Of a stretch of 43,554 nucleotides of DNA, positions 33,084 through 41,110 are shown piece after piece (within the stretch, counting starts at the first letter, position 1; the number at the start of each line of letters is the position of its first letter). Position numbers and translations under genes: made by a program. A model generated the notes under the pieces. The model saw only the letters and a list, made by a program, of their open reading frames with translations. It did not search any database and was not told the DNA's origin. Location of the stretch: assembly GCA_003223415.1 (NCBI GenBank), contig QHUY01000061.1:19702-63255 (forward strand). Direction: 5' to 3'. The DNA is from Gemmatimonadota bacterium (GTDB taxonomy: Bacteria > Gemmatimonadota > Gemmatimonadetes > Gemmatimonadales > GWC2-71-9).

Positions 33084-34448
33084 ATGCCGACCCCCGACCT
33101 CGTGATCACCGGCGCCCGCGTCGTGACCCCGGACGGCGAGGGACCGGCGTCCATCGCGATTCGCGACGGCGTGATCACGGCGGTCACCAGGGACGGCGGC
33201 CCGGACGCGGCGCGTCGGATCGAGGTCGGGGAAGCCGAGGTCCTCATGCCGGGCGTGGTGGACACGCACGTCCACGTCAACGAGCCGGGCCGTACGGAAT
33301 GGGAAGGGTTCGAGACGGCGACGCGCGCCGCCGCGGCGGGCGGGGTGACGACCATCGTGGATATGCCGCTGAACAGCGTGCCCGTCACCACCACGCCCCA
33401 GGCGCTCGCCGAGAAGGCTCGCGCTGCCGCGGGCCGGGCGATGGTCGAGTACGCCTTCTGGGGCGGCGTGATCCCGCGCAACCTGGACGATTTGGTTCCG
33501 CTCGCGCGCGCAGGAGTCCCTGGCTTCAAGTGCTTCCTCGTGCCCTCGGGGATCGACGAATTCCCCCCGGTGACCGCGGACGACCTGCGGCCCGCGATGC
33601 GCCGGCTCGCCGAGCTGGGCACGGTTCTGCTGGTCCACGCGGAGTCGCCGGGGCCGATCGAGCGCGCGGCTCGGGCGGCGGGAAACGGCGATCCGCGACG
33701 CTACCACGGCTGGCTCGCCTCTCGCCCCGCCGCGGCTGAGCAGGAAGCGATCGAGCTGATGGTGGACCTGTGTCGCGAGACGGGCTGCGCCGTCCACATC
33801 GTGCACCTTTCCTCGGCTGAGTCCGTCAAGACGCTGGACGCCGCCAGGCGCTCCGGCCTGCCGGTGACGGTGGAGACGTGCCCGCACTATTTGACCTTCG
33901 CCGCCGAGGAGGTGCCCGACGGCGCGACCGCGTTCAAGTGCGCCCCACCGATCCGTGAGCGCGCCGTGCGGGAGGGCCTCTGGTCGGCGCTGCAGCAGGG
34001 GAGCATCGACCTGGTGGCGAGCGATCACTCCCCCGCGCCGCGGGCCCTGAAGGCGCTGGACTCAGGGAATTTTCTGGACGCGTGGGGCGGCGTCGCGTCG
34101 CTCGAGCTGTCGCTCGCCGCCACGTGGAGTGCCGCCCGGCAGCACGGCGCTCAGCCCGTCGACCTCGCTCGCTGGCTCGCCGCAGGCCCGGCGCGGCTCG
34201 CGGGACTCGGGTCCCGCAAGGGCCGCATCGCTCCGGGGTACGATGCCGACCTGGTGATCTGGGATCCGACAGCGTGCTTCACCGTGGAACCGACCTCGCT
34301 GCACCAGCGGCATCCGGTGACGCCCTACGCCGGTCGGCGGCTCTCTGGCGTCGTGCGGCAGACCTTCGTGCGGGGGCAGTGCGTGTACGATCAGGGCAAG
34401 TTCCCGAGCCGGCCCGTCGGCGTATGGATCAAACCGGAGGCCTCGTGA
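33084..34448 (+). CDS. allB: Allantoinase
   Basis: 454-residue dinuclear zinc amidohydrolase opening allantoin to allantoate. The zinc motif is DTHVHVNEPGR (His62, His64); Lys149 in PGFKCFL is the likely carbamylated bridge; VLLVHAES, HIVHLSSAES and VASDHSPAP supply the remaining ligands and catalytic Asp. NEPGRTEWEGF distinguishes it from dihydroorotase and hydantoinase. It heads the plus-strand ureide operon and is followed after 19 bp by allantoicase. Confidence 0.95.
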   Translation: MPTPDLVITGARVVTPDGEGPASIAIRDGVITAVTRDGGPDAARRIEVGEAEVLMPGVVDTHVHVNEPGRTEWEGFETATRAAAAGGVTTIVDMPLNSVPVTTTPQALAEKARAAAGRAMVEYAFWGGVIPRNLDDLVPLARAGVPGFKCFLVPSGIDEFPPVTADDLRPAMRRLAELGTVLLVHAESPGPIERAARAAGNGDPRRYHGWLASRPAAAEQEAIELMVDLCRETGCAVHIVHLSSAESVKTLDAARRSGLPVTVETCPHYLTFAAEEVPDGATAFKCAPPIRERAVREGLWSALQQGSIDLVASDHSPAPRALKALDSGNFLDAWGGVASLELSLAATWSAARQHGAQPVDLARWLAAGPARLAGLGSRKGRIAPGYDADLVIWDPTACFTVEPTSLHQRHPVTPYAGRRLSGVVRQTFVRGQCVYDQGKFPSRPVGVWIKPEAS

Positions 34449-34467
34449 ACGGCGCGGTCGCGCGCGC

Positions 34468-35466
34468 ATGACCTGGCGTCCGGGCCTCGTCGATCTTGCC
34501 GCCGGGCGGCTCGGCGGTCGGGCGGTCGCGGCGAACGACGAGTTCTTCGCGCCCAAGGAGAACCTCCTCAAGCCGGGGCGCGGCGCATTCATCGAGGGCA
34601 AGTACACGGAGCGCGGCAAGTGGATGGACGGGTGGGAGACGCGGCGGCGGCGCGAGCCCGGGAACGACTGGTGCATCATCCGCCTTGGCGTCCCCGGCTT
34701 GATCCGCGCCATCACGGTGGACACGAATCATTTCCGGGGCAACCATCCCGAGTCCTGCTCGCTCGACGTCGCCGATCTGGCCGGCACGAGGGCCCAGAAG
34801 CGCCTCGCCGCGGTGCGCGATTGGGTCGAGGCGCTGCCCCGCTCGCCGCTCAGCGGGCATGCCGAGAACGAGTTCGAGATCTCGAGTGTGCGACGCGCCA
34901 CACACGTGCGCCTGAACATCTTCCCCGACGGCGGCGTGGCGCGCCTACGGATTTGGGGCGAGGCCCAGCCCGACTGGGCCCGGCTGGCGAGGAGCAAGAC
35001 GCCCGTCGACCTGGCGGCCGCGCAGCACGGCGGCGCGCCGCTCGCTTGCAGTGACGAGTTCTTCAGCGCGCCGGTCAACCTGCTGATGCCGGGCCGAGGG
35101 CGCGACATGGGCGACGGCTGGGAGACACGGCGCCGCCGCGACTCCGGCCACGACTGGGTGGTGCTGCGGCTCGGCCATCGCGGTGTGATCGAAACCATCT
35201 TGGTGGACACGCTTCACTTCAAAGGCAACTTTCCGGAGAGCTGCGGCCTCGACGGGTGCGACGCCCCCGACCTGCGGCCCGACGCGCCACCGGCGGCGGG
35301 GGCGGCGTGGCAGAAACTGCTGCCGCGGACCAAGCTGCAGGCGGACCGCCAGCACCGGCTGCGGCCGACGGGACGAGTGCCGGTGACCCACGTCCGGCTC
35401 AATATCTTCCCCGACGGCGGCGTGAGCCGGCTGCGGCTGTTCGGCAAGCCGGTGGGACGGGAGTGA
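34468..35466 (+). CDS. alc: Allantoicase
   Basis: 332-residue enzyme hydrolysing allantoate to ureidoglycolate and urea. Two internal repeats show the family's duplicated jelly-roll: DEFFAPKENLLKPGRG / DEFFSAPVNLLMPGRG, MDGWETRRRREPGNDW / GDGWETRRRRDSGHDW, and THVRLNIFPDGGV twice. The ATG at 34468 is the first usable start after allB; a GTG overlapping the allB stop terminates at once. Downstream, uraD begins after 10 bp. Confidence 0.95.
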   Translation: MTWRPGLVDLAAGRLGGRAVAANDEFFAPKENLLKPGRGAFIEGKYTERGKWMDGWETRRRREPGNDWCIIRLGVPGLIRAITVDTNHFRGNHPESCSLDVADLAGTRAQKRLAAVRDWVEALPRSPLSGHAENEFEISSVRRATHVRLNIFPDGGVARLRIWGEAQPDWARLARSKTPVDLAAAQHGGAPLACSDEFFSAPVNLLMPGRGRDMGDGWETRRRRDSGHDWVVLRLGHRGVIETILVDTLHFKGNFPESCGLDGCDAPDLRPDAPPAAGAAWQKLLPRTKLQADRQHRLRPTGRVPVTHVRLNIFPDGGVSRLRLFGKPVGRE

Positions 35467-35476
35467 TGGGAAAAAC

Positions 35477-35974
35477 GTGACGGTGGGAGGTCTGGCGCTG
35501 TACCTGAACTCCCTTTCCGATGATGCCGCCCGGGCCGCCTTGGACCGTTGCTGCGGCGCGGCGCGGTGGGTGGAGGGCATGCTGGCGGCGCGCCCGTACG
35601 CGAGCGACGTAGCGGTGTTCGACGCCGCCGAGCGTGTCTGGTGGGGGCTCACGCGGACCGACTGGCTCGAAGCCTTTCGCCGGCACCCGCGGATCGGCGA
35701 GCGCGAGCACGCGGAGGCGTGGGCGCGGCAGGAGCAGGCGGCAATGGACGGCGCGCCGGCGGCGACGCGGGCTGCCCTGGCCGACGGCCACCGCGTCTAC
35801 GAGACGCGCTTCGGCCACGTGTTCCTGATCTGCGCCACGGGCCGGACGCCCGAGGAGATGCGGCGCGCGCTCGAGCGCCGCCTGCGCAACGACCCCGCCG
35901 CGGAGCTGCGCATCGCGGCGAGCGAGCAGGCCAAGATCACCCGGCTGCGCCTGGAGAAACTGGGGCCGAGATGA
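35477..35974 (+). CDS. uraD: OHCU decarboxylase
   Basis: 165-residue 2-oxo-4-hydroxy-4-carboxy-5-ureidoimidazoline decarboxylase giving S-allantoin. The catalytic His70 is in HPRIGE; the C-terminal FLICATGRTPEEMRRALERRLRND is characteristic. The GTG start at 35477 is the one that reads through the whole domain (an ATG at 35465 stops at once). The stop overlaps uraH (ATGA). It works directly after UraH on its labile product, which fits their coupling. Confidence 0.94.
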   Translation: MTVGGLALYLNSLSDDAARAALDRCCGAARWVEGMLAARPYASDVAVFDAAERVWWGLTRTDWLEAFRRHPRIGEREHAEAWARQEQAAMDGAPAATRAALADGHRVYETRFGHVFLICATGRTPEEMRRALERRLRNDPAAELRIAASEQAKITRLRLEKLGPR

Positions 35975-36309
35975 GCGGCATCACCACCCATGTCCTCGAC
36001 ACGGCGCGCGGCCGGCCAGCCGCCGGCGTGCGCGTCAGCCTCGCCGTGCGCGCCGGAGAGCGCTGGAGCGAGCTCGCCACTACCGCGACGGACGCCGGCG
36101 GTCGGATCGCCGGCTTCCTCCCTGACCGCCCCCTGGCGGTGGGCAGTACGTACCGCCTGCGGTTCGAGATCGGTGAATACTTCGCCGCCCAGGGCCTGGC
36201 GGCGTTCCATCCCTACGTCGAGGTGGTGTTCACGGTCCATGACGACCGCCCCCACCACGTGCCGCTGCTCGTCAGCCCGTTCGGTTACACGACCTACCTG
36301 GGGAGCTGA
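35971..36309 (+). CDS. uraH: 5-hydroxyisourate hydrolase (transthyretin-like)
   Basis: 112-residue tetrameric enzyme hydrolysing 5-hydroxyisourate to OHCU. THVLDTARGRPAAGVRV provides His7 and the family start; RPHHVPLLVSPFGYTTYLGS carries the second His. The C-terminal tetrapeptide, normally YRGS and part of the active site, reads YLGS here (codon CTG where CGG would give Arg). The ATG overlaps the uraD stop. Length and all other motifs are normal. Confidence 0.93.
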   Translation: MSGITTHVLDTARGRPAAGVRVSLAVRAGERWSELATTATDAGGRIAGFLPDRPLAVGSTYRLRFEIGEYFAAQGLAAFHPYVEVVFTVHDDRPHHVPLLVSPFGYTTYLGS

Positions 36310-37500
36310 ATGGGGGCCCACGCGCTGCAGTGGCTCAACCTCGCGCTGCGGTGGGCCCATGTGATCACCGGCGTGGCCTGGATCGGCACGTCCTTCTACT
36401 TCAACTGGCTGAACAGCCGGATGCATCCGCCCGAGCGGGCCGAGCCCGGCGTGGCCGGCGAGCTGTGGTCGGTCCACGGCGGCGGGTTCTACCGCGTGGT
36501 GAAGTACACGGTGGCCCCGGAGCGGCTGCCACGGACGCTGCACTGGTTCAAGTGGGAGGCGTACGCGACGTGGCTGACGGGCGTCGCGCTGCTCGTCCTG
36601 GTCTACTACGTCGGCGCCCGGGCGTATCTCATCGACGCGCAGGTCGCGGCGCTCGGCCCCGCGGCGGCGATCGCGATCGGCGTGGGGACACTGGTCGTCG
36701 CGTGGCTGGTGTACGATGGCCTGTGCCGCACACCGCTCGCCGAGCGGCCCGGGCTCTTCGCGGCACTGCTGCTGGCGCTGGGAACCGCGCTCGCGCTTGG
36801 GCTGACCCGGGTTTTCAGCGCCCGCGCCGCTTACATGCACGTCGGCGCCGCCCTGGGCACGATCATGGCGGCAAACGTGCTCATGGTGATCATTCCCGCC
36901 CAGCGGGAGATGGTCGCCGCGATGACTGCGGGCCGCGACCCCGACGCCGCGCGCGGCAGGCAGGCGGCGCTCCGCTCGCTGCACAACAACTACTTCACAC
37001 TACCCGTGCTGTTCATAATGGTGAGCGCCCACTATCCGGAGACCTTCGCCCACCGGTGGAACTGGCTGATCCTGGCTGGGCTCAGCGTAGTGGGGGTGGC
37101 GACGCGGCACTGGTTCAACCTGCGCAATCAGGGGCGCCGCAATGCGTGGCTGCTCCCCGCCGCTACCCTCGGCATGATAGCGCTGGCGGTGGTGACCGCG
37201 CCGCGGACCACGCCCGGCGCGAGCGGCAGCGGCGACGGAGCCACGTTCGCCGAGGTGCGGGTCGTGGTCGCCCGCCGCTGCGCGCCCTGCCACTCCAGCG
37301 CGCCGACGAACTCGGCGTTCCCGACCGCGCCCAAGGGGGTCCTGCTGGATACGCCGGACCAGATCCAATCCGCGGCCCCGCGCATGCTCGCGGTCGCGGT
37401 GGAATCGCAAACGATGCCGCTCGGCAACTTGACGGGGATGACGTCGGAGGAGCGGGAGCTGCTGGGGCAATGGATTCGAAGTGGAGCGCGGCTGCGGTGA
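36310..37500 (+). CDS. puuD: Membrane urate oxidase with C-terminal cytochrome c
   Basis: 396-residue PuuD-type urate hydroxylase converting urate to 5-hydroxyisourate with electrons passed to the respiratory chain. The N-terminal part has eight or so helices starting WAHVITGVAWIGTSFYFNWLN, with VHGGGFYRVVKYTVAPERLPRTLHWFKWEAY. The C-terminal domain is a c-type cytochrome with CAPCH (Cys324, Cys327, His328) and a likely Met ligand in TMPLGNLTGM. The ATG directly follows the uraH stop. It replaces soluble uricase and avoids H2O2. Confidence 0.94.
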   Translation: MGAHALQWLNLALRWAHVITGVAWIGTSFYFNWLNSRMHPPERAEPGVAGELWSVHGGGFYRVVKYTVAPERLPRTLHWFKWEAYATWLTGVALLVLVYYVGARAYLIDAQVAALGPAAAIAIGVGTLVVAWLVYDGLCRTPLAERPGLFAALLLALGTALALGLTRVFSARAAYMHVGAALGTIMAANVLMVIIPAQREMVAAMTAGRDPDAARGRQAALRSLHNNYFTLPVLFIMVSAHYPETFAHRWNWLILAGLSVVGVATRHWFNLRNQGRRNAWLLPAATLGMIALAVVTAPRTTPGASGSGDGATFAEVRVVVARRCAPCHSSAPTNSAFPTAPKGVLLDTPDQIQSAAPRMLAVAVESQTMPLGNLTGMTSEERELLGQWIRSGARLR

Positions 37501-37503
37501 GGC

Positions 37504-37559
37504 GTTATCCGTTATCCGTCATCCGTCTTCCGTGATCGGTGCTCCCTGCTCCCTGCTCC
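37504..37559. repeat. Heptanucleotide array, 8 units, at the xdhB 3' end
   Basis: Eight consecutive 7-bp units whose sequence drifts from GTTATCC at the left to CTGCTCC at the right, keeping the period. It lies between the converging puuD and xdhB genes and encodes the last 18 or so residues of XdhB, including its stop codon. Confidence 0.85.
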
Positions 37560-38386
37560 CTTCCTCGAAACACGTCGTAAAACAGCACGCGCGCCATCGC
37601 GAGCTTGCGGTACTCCGCCGTGGAGCGGATGTCGTCGATGGGAGTGACGTCGCGGGCGATGGCCGGGAGCAACTCCTCGGGTGAGTGCACTGCCGCCTGC
37701 TCTTCCAAGAGGCGCTCGATACTCGGGCAGCGGCGGATCGTCGGCGCCACGCTGGCGGCGACCACGCGCCAGCCCCCCCCCCCGGCCGCCGAGTGGGTCA
37801 CGGCGAGCCCCACCTTGGCGATCGCCTGGGCCCGGCGCGAGCCGATTTTCACGAAGCGCTGGAACGTGTAGGGACGGCGGGGGATGCGGATCGCGACCAC
37901 CAGCTGATCGGGCCGCCGCCGCATCTGCTTGTACCCCTCGTAGAAGCGCTCGAGCGGGACCTCTTCCCTGCCCGCCACGGACTCGAGCACGACGACCGCG
38001 TCGTAGGCCATGAGCACAGGGACGCCGTCGGCGGCGGGCGATCCGTTGACGATGTTGCCGGCCCACGTCCCGCGCGTCTGGATCTGGATCGACCCCACTT
38101 GGCGGGCGGCGACGGCGAGCAACGGCAACTCGCGCCCCACGCGGGCGTCGCGGATCACGTCCCAGTAGGTGGTCAGGCCGCCCAGGACGAGCGCGTCCGG
38201 CGTCCACTCGACCGGCCGTAGCTCCGCGATCCCCGAGAGGTCCAGGTAGGCTCGGTCATGCTCCTCCTGGCGCTGGGGCCAGTGCACCAGCAGATCGGTG
38301 CCGCCGGCGATCGGCATCGCCGCACCGTTCGAGCGCGCGAGCAGCTCCAGCGCCTCGCGCCGGCTGCCGGGCAGCAGCACGCTCAC
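37505..38386 (-). CDS. xdhB: Xanthine dehydrogenase, FAD-binding subunit
   Basis: 293-residue medium subunit of the molybdenum hydroxylase. FAD motifs are AMPIAGGTDLLVHWPQ and TRGTWAGNIVNGSPAADGVPVLMAYDA. The GTG start overlaps the xdhC stop (GTGA). A C11 tract (37773-37783) lies at a Gly-rich loop (SAAGGGGWRV). The last residues after DVFRG (REQGAGSTDHGRRMTDNG) come from the heptad array and are not family sequence, so the original stop was probably lost. Confidence 0.94.
   Translation of the reverse strand: MSVLLPGSRREALELLARSNGAAMPIAGGTDLLVHWPQRQEEHDRAYLDLSGIAELRPVEWTPDALVLGGLTTYWDVIRDARVGRELPLLAVAARQVGSIQIQTRGTWAGNIVNGSPAADGVPVLMAYDAVVVLESVAGREEVPLERFYEGYKQMRRRPDQLVVAIRIPRRPYTFQRFVKIGSRRAQAIAKVGLAVTHSAAGGGGWRVVAASVAPTIRRCPSIERLLEEQAAVHSPEELLPAIARDVTPIDDIRSTAEYRKLAMARVLFYDVFRGREQGAGSTDHGRRMTDNG
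37773..37783. repeat. C11 homopolymer inside xdhB
   Basis: Eleven C (coding strand G11) code Gly residues in the FAD subunit. The gene is in frame as assembled. Confidence 0.85.
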
Positions 38387-38859
38387 GGCCGCGCCGCCTC
38401 GATGCCGTCCACGATCCCGTCGTAGCCGGTGCAGCGGCACAGATTGCCGGCCATCAGCTCGCGCACCGTGTGCGTGGCGAGGACATCGGGGTGCTGGAGG
38501 ATCCAGAGCGCGGTCATCACGACGCCCGGCGTGCACGCGCCGCACTGTGTCGCGCCAGCGTCGAGCAGCGGCGCCACCGCGGCCGGGTCGAGCGCTTCGA
38601 CCGTGTTCACGCGCCGGCCGCGCACCTGATAGATCGGCACGAGGCACGAGTTGGCCGGCAGACCGTCGAGCCAGACAGTGCAGGCCCCACACTCGCCCTC
38701 GGCGCAGCCTTCCTTCGCGCCGGTGAGTCCGAGCCGGTAACGCAGGGTGTCGAGCAGACGCTCCGAGTCAGGGACGGACACCGTCGTGGGGGTGCCGTTC
38801 AACGTGAATGAAACTTCCAGTGCGGAATGCGGAGTGCGGAATGCGGAATTGGTGGTCAT
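38383..38859 (-). CDS. xdhC: Xanthine dehydrogenase, 2Fe-2S subunit
   Basis: 158-residue small subunit with two [2Fe-2S] clusters: EGCAEGECGACTVWLDGLPANSC (shown as CxxxxCxxC...C) for the plant-type cluster and QCGACTPG ... LCRCTGYDGI for the second. The ATG at 38859 avoids overlap with xdhA's stop; the conserved domain begins at EVSFTLNG, so the first 14 residues are extra and encoded by a heptad array. Longer starts at 38877 and 38898 would overlap xdhA and add more repeat-coded residues. Cytoplasmic. Confidence 0.92.
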   Translation of the reverse strand: MTTNSAFRTPHSALEVSFTLNGTPTTVSVPDSERLLDTLRYRLGLTGAKEGCAEGECGACTVWLDGLPANSCLVPIYQVRGRRVNTVEALDPAAVAPLLDAGATQCGACTPGVVMTALWILQHPDVLATHTVRELMAGNLCRCTGYDGIVDGIEAARP

Positions 38860-38895
38860 GTCGCGCTCATTCCGCATTCCGCATTCCGAATTCCG
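38820..38895. repeat. Inverted pair of heptad arrays at the xdhA/xdhC junction
   Basis: Four 7-bp units of the GTGCGGA/ATGCGGA type (38820-38847) face four of the CATTCCG type (38868-38895), which are their reverse complements. The two arrays can pair into a stem of about 28 bp with a 20-nt loop. The left array codes the start of XdhC and the right one the last residues of XdhA. Confidence 0.85.
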
Positions 38896-41110
38896 CAATT
38901 GTCATCAGCCGCTCCGGGGTCAGCGGGATGGTCCGCGGGTCCGCCCCCGTGGCTTCGGCGATCGCGTTCAGGATCGCCGGCGCGGGGCCGTCGATCGGCA
39001 GCTCGCCCAACCCCTTGGCGCCCTGGGCGCCGTGCGGATACGGCGTCTCGAGGAACGCGACGCGGATCGGCGGAACGTCGTCGCTCGTCGGAATGATGTA
39101 GTTGGTGAGCTGGTTGTTGACCATCGCCCCGTCCTGCCACTTGCATTCTTCCATCAGCGCCCAGCCGATCCCCTGCACTACGCCGCCCTGCACCTGGCCG
39201 CGCGCCAGGATCTCGTTGATGACCTTGCCGATGTCCTGCACCGCGACGAAGTCGGTGACCCGCACCGCGCAGGTGCGCAGATCCACCTCGACCTCGGCAA
39301 CGTAGGCAGCCCAGGCGAAGGCGCCGTAGGCGTCGCCGCGGTAGGTCGCGTCGTCCCAGTTGATGCCGGGCGGCTTCTCGTAGACCACCTCGCCGACGAG
39401 CGACTGGTCGGGGTGGGCGCGGTGCCAGTCGCGCAGCGCCGCCCGCACAGAGTCGCCGCGCGCCGACTCGGAGAGTCCCAGGCGGCGCCGCAGGTCGTCG
39501 CAGGCGCGCTCCACCAGCCGGCCCACGACCATGGTCGTGCGCGAGGCGACGGTGGGTCCGCTGTTGGGCACGCGAGCGGTATCCGCCTCGGCGATCACCA
39601 CCGCGTCAGGCGCGAGGCCCAGCCGGTCGGCCGCGATCTGGGTGAACACGGTGAGCGTGCCCTGCCCCATCTCGATATTCGCCGAACGGACTTCGATCCG
39701 GCCGTCGGGCAGGCCCGCCACCTGGAGGCGGGACTTGAGGTAGACCTCGCCCCCGCCGGTGAAGCCGCCGCCGTGGTAGAAGGTGGCCAGGCCGAGGCCC
39801 CGGCGGACGGGCGCCCGAGCGGCGTTGAAGGCGGCGTGCGCGCGACGCTTCTCGCGCCATCCCGAGACGTCGAGCGCCCGCTCCAGCACGGCGACCCGGT
39901 CGCTGCCGTCGTTGATCACTTGACCGGTGGCCGTGCTCTGCCCGTCCCGGATCAAGTTCACGCGGCGCAGTAGGGCCGGGTCCATGCCGAGGGTGCGGGC
40001 GATCACGTCCATGTGGCGCTCGCAGGCGAACAGCGTCTGCGGCGCGCCGAAGCCCCGGAACGCGCCGAACGGCACGGCATTCGTGAACACAGCGCGGCCG
40101 TCGATGCGGACGTTCTCACAGAAGTATGGCCCGGCCGCGTGAATGAGGCCGCGCGACAGCACGACCGGGGACAGGGTCACGTACGCGCCGCCGTCGAGCA
40201 GCACCTCGATGTCCTGGGCGAGGAGCCGGCCGTCCCTGGTGAGGCCGGTGCGGTGGCGCACGCGCGCCGGATGCCGCTTGGTGGTCGCCGCCATGTCCTC
40301 GCCGCGATCGTAGATCATTTTGACGGCGCGGCCCGCCTTGAGGGCGAGGAGCGCGGCGTGGAGGGCGAGGTGGGAGGGGAATTCCTCCTTGCCGCCGAAG
40401 CCGCCGCCCGTGGGCGTCTGGATCACCCGCAACCGCGTCTCGTCGCGCGCCAGCGCGTGTTTCAGCGCGTTCAGGACGTAGTAGGGGCACTGCATCGAGC
40501 CGCGGATCACGAGCACCTCGCCCTCGAGCGCGGCGATCATCCCCTGGGTCTCGAGATACACGTGCTCCTGGGCTCCGGTCTCGTACTCGCCCTCGACCAC
40601 GACCGGCGCCTGCGCCAGCGCTCGCGCCACGTCGCCCTTCTCGATTCTCAGGTGCTTGAGGACGTTGTCCGGCCCGTACTGGATCTCGTCGGAGCGCGAC
40701 GGCAGGCGGAAATCGAGCACAGGCGCCTCGGGCTCGACCACCACCTCGACCGCGTGCACGGCGCGGCGCAGTGCGTCGCGATCGGGATGGGCGAGGAGCA
40801 GGACCGGCTCGTGCACGTGGCGCACCACGCCGGCGGCCAGCACCGGCTGGTCCTGCTCGATCAAGTACACGACGTTCGGCCCGGGAAGGTCGCGGTGGTC
40901 CACGACCACGAACTGCGACCAGTCCACGTCCCGTCCGAAGCGGATCGCCGTGATGCTCCCCCGGGGCGAGGGGGGCGGGCTGCGCACGGTCATCCCCCAC
41001 AGGAAGTCCTCGAGCGGCAGGTCGTCCACATACCGCTCGCGGCCGGTGAGCTTGGCGAGCCCTTCGCGACGCTGCACCGCGGCACCAGTCGAGGGTGGCC
41101 CGCGCTTCAC
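38867..41110 (-). CDS. xdhA: Xanthine dehydrogenase, molybdopterin subunit
   Basis: 747-residue large subunit that hydroxylates hypoxanthine/xanthine to urate. Motifs: GRERYVDDLPLEDFLWGM, TPTGGGFGGKEEFPSHLA, GAFRGFGAPQTLFACERHMD (molybdopterin contacts), NIEMGQGTLTVFTQIAADRLG, and GAKGLGELPIDGPAPAI with the catalytic Glu near the end. A GTG start overlaps the anti-sigma stop (GTGA), so translation is coupled to it. The final residues (EFGMRNAE) are heptad-array-coded. Purine specificity is supported by the neighbouring urate and allantoin genes. Confidence 0.94.
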   Translation of the reverse strand: MKRGPPSTGAAVQRREGLAKLTGRERYVDDLPLEDFLWGMTVRSPPPSPRGSITAIRFGRDVDWSQFVVVDHRDLPGPNVVYLIEQDQPVLAAGVVRHVHEPVLLLAHPDRDALRRAVHAVEVVVEPEAPVLDFRLPSRSDEIQYGPDNVLKHLRIEKGDVARALAQAPVVVEGEYETGAQEHVYLETQGMIAALEGEVLVIRGSMQCPYYVLNALKHALARDETRLRVIQTPTGGGFGGKEEFPSHLALHAALLALKAGRAVKMIYDRGEDMAATTKRHPARVRHRTGLTRDGRLLAQDIEVLLDGGAYVTLSPVVLSRGLIHAAGPYFCENVRIDGRAVFTNAVPFGAFRGFGAPQTLFACERHMDVIARTLGMDPALLRRVNLIRDGQSTATGQVINDGSDRVAVLERALDVSGWREKRRAHAAFNAARAPVRRGLGLATFYHGGGFTGGGEVYLKSRLQVAGLPDGRIEVRSANIEMGQGTLTVFTQIAADRLGLAPDAVVIAEADTARVPNSGPTVASRTTMVVGRLVERACDDLRRRLGLSESARGDSVRAALRDWHRAHPDQSLVGEVVYEKPPGINWDDATYRGDAYGAFAWAAYVAEVEVDLRTCAVRVTDFVAVQDIGKVINEILARGQVQGGVVQGIGWALMEECKWQDGAMVNNQLTNYIIPTSDDVPPIRVAFLETPYPHGAQGAKGLGELPIDGPAPAILNAIAEATGADPRTIPLTPERLMTIAEFGMRNAE

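Noticed and set aside
38820-38895. Heptad arrays as a CRISPR or minimal CRISPR
   Set aside because: Units are 7 bp without spacers, and no cas genes are present.
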